From: JAFAXD01 sp051985675
GTDB taxonomy: Bacteria > Pseudomonadota > Alphaproteobacteria > Rhizobiales > Xanthobacteraceae
Direction: 5' to 3'
NCBI GenBank assembly: GCA_051985675.1
Contig: JBPYFJ010000139.1
Span: forward strand, 132,656 to 196,655
Length of the DNA stretch: 64,000 bases
A program made the position numbers and the translations under genes. The notes below the pieces were generated by a model. The model saw only the letters and a list, made by a program, of their open reading frames with translations, had not been told where the DNA came from and ran no database searches. Shown piece after piece: positions 61,697 to 64,000 of this stretch. The first letter of the stretch is position 1. Each line of letters opens with the position of its first letter.

Positions 61697-63745
61697 CTAC
61701 GCCGCGGCGGCCGCGGCCTTGCGCGCGGCCACGATCTGCTCGGCCGCCTTGCCACTGAGCTCGGCCATGTGGTCGAACTTGGCGGTGAAGGTGCCGACAC
61801 CGGCTGTCGCCGACCGCACCTCGATGATCAGGTCGCCGATTTCCGACTCCGGCATCAGCGCCCGCACAACGTCCCATCCGGCCCAGCCTTCGCGCGTATC
61901 GAAGCCGAGGATCTGGCCGCGCCGGCCCGACATGATGGCGTTGATCTTGGCAGTGGCATCGGTCGGGCACGCGATCTCGACCGTGTGGATCGGCTCCAGC
62001 AGCACCGGGCTGCATTGCGGCAGCGCCTCCACGATGCCGATGCGGCCGGCGGTGCGGAATGCCATGTCGGAGGAATCGACGCTGTGATAGGAGCCGTCGA
62101 TCAGCTTCACTGCGACGTCGACGACCGGAAAGCCAAGCGGCCCGTGGTTGAGTCCGTCGATCACACCCTCTTCCACCGACCCGATGTAGTTGTTCGGCAC
62201 CACGCCGCCCTTGATCTCGTCCGCGAACGTGAACCCGGAGCCGCGCGGCAGCGGCTTGATGTCGAGCACCACGTCGCCGAACTGGCCATGGCCTCCTGAC
62301 TGTTTCTTGTGGCGTCCACGCTGCACGATCGGCTTGCGGATCGTTTCGCGGTACCCGACGGTCGGCGGCCGCCGCACGATCGCGACCCCGAACCGCTCGG
62401 CCAGCCGCTCGGTCGCGACCCGCAGATGCATCTCGCCCTGCCCCCACACCACCACTTCATGAGTTTCCGGATTATGGATGACGGTGAGCGAGGGGTCTTC
62501 ATCCACCAGCTTTTGCAGCGCCTGGCCAAGCTTGACGTCGTCCTTGCGCTCCTTGGCTAATATTGCGATTGCCAGCACCGGCGGCAGCGGTTTCACATCT
62601 GCGATGGCCGCGTGCGGCTGCTTTCCCGAGGACAACGTGTCGCCGGTCTTGGCCCGGTCGAGCTTGCCGAGCGCGATCGTATCGCCGCCGATCGCCGGCC
62701 CTCGTTTCTCGTTGTTCTGACCAAGTATCTTGAACACGCCCGACACGCGGCCGACTTCCCCTTCGGGCGAATTAAGCGTGGTGCCGTCGCCGATCTGCCC
62801 TGTCAGCACCCGCACCACGGATGTCTTCCCCCCGTGGGCGGTGTGCGAGGTCTTGAGCACGTACGCTACCGCCTCGCCGTTGGGCTTGAGGCCGAGCCGG
62901 TCGACGGTCTCGGAAACGCCCCTGGTTTCATGGCGCAGCGCTTTCAGCAGCCGCCCGACGCCGTTGGTGCGGGTGGCAACTCCCATCAGAACTGGACAGA
63001 TGAGGCCGTCGTGCTGTTCTTTGGCGAGATCGTCGAACACCTTGTCGCGCGCCGGAGCGATATCCTCCAGCAGTTGCTCCATGAGCTCGTCGTCGTGGTC
63101 AGCGAGCGTTTCTAGCATGGAGAAGCGCGCCTCTTTCTCGCGGTCGAGCGCGTCGCCCTCGAGCGGGACGATCTCGGAGGCGGCGTTCTCGCGGTAGACG
63201 AAGGCGCGCTCGAGCGCGAGATCGACGAAACCGACCACCGCATCGCCGTTGCGGATCGGAATCTGGCGCAGCAGCAGCGGCACGCGTGAGGCCGGCTGCA
63301 GCATCTTGAGCACGTCGGCCACGCGCGTGTCGGCCTTGTCGATCTTGTTGAGGAACAGGAAGCGGGGAATTTTCTGATCTTCGAGCTCGCGCAGGATCAG
63401 CTGAAGCTGGGGAACCTTCTTTTCGTCGGCCTCGCACACCACGACCGCGGCGTCGACCGCCGGCAGCGCCGCGCGCAGGTCATGGATGAACTCGATCGAT
63501 CCCGGACAGTCGATGAAGGTGTAGCTCTCGTGCATGAATGTGGTGGTCGCCGTCGACATTTCCACGCTCATGTGGTGCTCGCGCGCCTCCTTGCCGGCAT
63601 CGCCGACCGAGGTGCCGGCGTCCACCGACCCCATGCGCTGGACCGCGCCGGTCCGCGCCAGCAACGCCTCCAGCAACGTGGTCTTGCCGCTTTGGAACGG
63701 TCCCACTAGCGCAATGCAGCGGGGACCGGAATTGGCTCTTGGCAT
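61697..63745 (-). CDS. Elongation factor G-like GTPase (FusA paralogue)
   Basis: A 682-residue translational-GTPase homologue. P-loop G-P-F-Q-S-G-K-T (15-22), G3 D-C-P-G-S (79-83), and N-K-I-D (133-136). The universally important His of D-x-P-G-H is Ser83, so GTP hydrolysis must be altered or slow. EF-G domain order continues to the C-terminus (G-Q-G-E-M-H-L, then G-Q-F-G-D-V-V-L and G-R-R-G-Q-I-L-G). It is not the main FusA, which is normally in the rpsL-rpsG operon. ATG 63745 has GGAGG; an in-frame GTG lies 12 bases upstream. Confidence 0.88.
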   Translation of the reverse strand: MPRANSGPRCIALVGPFQSGKTTLLEALLARTGAVQRMGSVDAGTSVGDAGKEAREHHMSVEMSTATTTFMHESYTFIDCPGSIEFIHDLRAALPAVDAAVVVCEADEKKVPQLQLILRELEDQKIPRFLFLNKIDKADTRVADVLKMLQPASRVPLLLRQIPIRNGDAVVGFVDLALERAFVYRENAASEIVPLEGDALDREKEARFSMLETLADHDDELMEQLLEDIAPARDKVFDDLAKEQHDGLICPVLMGVATRTNGVGRLLKALRHETRGVSETVDRLGLKPNGEAVAYVLKTSHTAHGGKTSVVRVLTGQIGDGTTLNSPEGEVGRVSGVFKILGQNNEKRGPAIGGDTIALGKLDRAKTGDTLSSGKQPHAAIADVKPLPPVLAIAILAKERKDDVKLGQALQKLVDEDPSLTVIHNPETHEVVVWGQGEMHLRVATERLAERFGVAIVRRPPTVGYRETIRKPIVQRGRHKKQSGGHGQFGDVVLDIKPLPRGSGFTFADEIKGGVVPNNYIGSVEEGVIDGLNHGPLGFPVVDVAVKLIDGSYHSVDSSDMAFRTAGRIGIVEALPQCSPVLLEPIHTVEIACPTDATAKINAIMSGRRGQILGFDTREGWAGWDVVRALMPESEIGDLIIEVRSATAGVGTFTAKFDHMAELSGKAAEQIVAARKAAAAAA

Positions 63746-63789
63746 GTCCGCCTCCACACCTGCGGGCCTTCTTCAGCGAGGCCCTTGGA

Positions 63790-63833
63790 GCGCTTTCCGG
63801 CGAAGTGGACACCGGTTCGCCGTCCGAAAGCGC
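63790..63833. repeat. Intergenic palindrome of the GAAGTGGACACCGGTTCG type
   Basis: Outer arms GCGCTTTC / GAAAGCGC (63790-63797 and 63826-63833) and inner arms CGGCGAA / TTCGCCG (63798-63804 and 63816-63822) around GTGGACACCGG. It resembles the element at 12136-12178 and is upstream of the EF-G-like gene. Confidence 0.7.
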
Positions 63834-63856
63834 GACAATGGTAAGTCCGGGGCGGC

Positions 63857-63878
63857 CTCCGGTTGTCGGGAACCGGAG
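63857..63878. repeat. Inverted repeat downstream of the last gene
   Basis: Arms CTCCGGTT / AACCGGAG with a 6-base loop, 74 bases past the stop of the gene at the right edge (minus strand). It could end that transcript, but no U-run follows. The rest of 63834-63951 shows nothing recognisable. Confidence 0.35.
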
Positions 63879-63951
63879 ACCGCTGCGGGCCTATGCTTTC
63901 AAAGCAGGTGGCTATTGGCAAGTGGCGGGGACTTGGCGGGCCCCGTAGCGA

Positions 63952-64000
63952 TCAGCGCAGGTTGCCGCAGAAGCGCTGGATGCGCCGGCAGGCCTCCTCC
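63952..64000 (-). CDS. C-terminus of a PLP-dependent aminotransferase (probable), 5' end beyond window
   Basis: Only 15 codons plus stop are visible: E-E-A-C-R-R-I-Q-R-F-C-G-N-L-R. This ending resembles the C-termini of aspartate-type (class I) aminotransferases in alphaproteobacteria. The call rests on these few residues only, so it is tentative. Confidence 0.4.
   Translation of the reverse strand, partial: EEACRRIQRFCGNLR

Overview
The window is G+C-rich chromosomal DNA from an alphaproteobacterium, most likely of the Hyphomicrobiales (Rhizobiales; Bradyrhizobium, Rhodopseudomonas or Pseudolabrys-like). This is inferred from gene order (lrp / trxB-lsrB followed by a terminated intergenic RNA locus), rhizobial-style intergenic palindromes (the GAGCATGATC type), a long N-terminal extension on UvrB, a dnaG-rpoD pair and many solute-binding proteins. 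I see no phage, plasmid, insertion-sequence or CRISPR signature.

Layout. 1-860: extensin-family lipoprotein running off the left edge. 0.98-9.0 kb: a catabolic island with an amidase, an HpaB-type flavin monooxygenase, an IclR regulator and a branched-chain-type ABC importer (binding protein, LivG, LivH, LivM, no LivF); a shared GTTCG-N5-CGAAC palindrome lies in both promoter regions next to the regulator. 9.0-18.3 kb: ArsR-methyltransferase fusion, TrmO-like protein, a GST/DUF899 pair behind a palindromic operator, an ArsR-SRPBCC pair, a lytic transglycosylase, thiC under a TPP riboswitch, a DUF486 membrane protein, a secreted protein and an acyltransferase. 18.3-23.8 kb: an acyl-synthase-like gene interrupted by a stop codon, uvrB, two related lipoprotein genes (the second frameshifted) and a secreted protein.

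23.9-37.3 kb is the most remarkable part. One tctB and one tctA gene (tripartite tricarboxylate transporter) are followed on the same strand by eleven consecutive, intact, mutually related TctC/Bug-type periplasmic binding-protein genes with almost no intervening DNA. Hand alignments show the closest relatives are often not neighbours, so this is an old, diversified receptor array feeding, presumably, a single permease.

37.5-50.4 kb: tRNA with CAU anticodon, a frameshifted NitT/TauT-type binding protein, phenylalanine hydroxylase, DUF488, a RecD-like helicase, a secreted nuclease, rpoD, dnaG (with all four zinc ligands replaced), a LysE exporter, a YqeY protein, a TetR/thioesterase divergent pair and a methyltransferase. 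50.6-58.9 kb: carB, greA, an LLM flavin oxidoreductase, an Lrp regulator, trxB-lsrB and a probable AbcR/alpha-r15-type sRNA. 58.9-64 kb: msrP, a frameshifted Old Yellow Enzyme behind a double operator, Rhizobiales repeats, an EF-G-like GTPase and the last codons of a probable aminotransferase.

Four genes carry a nonsense or frameshift lesion (18.58, 22.75, 38.74 and 61.08 kb), two of them in or beside short homopolymer runs. They may be true decay or base-call errors and should be checked against reads before being interpreted.
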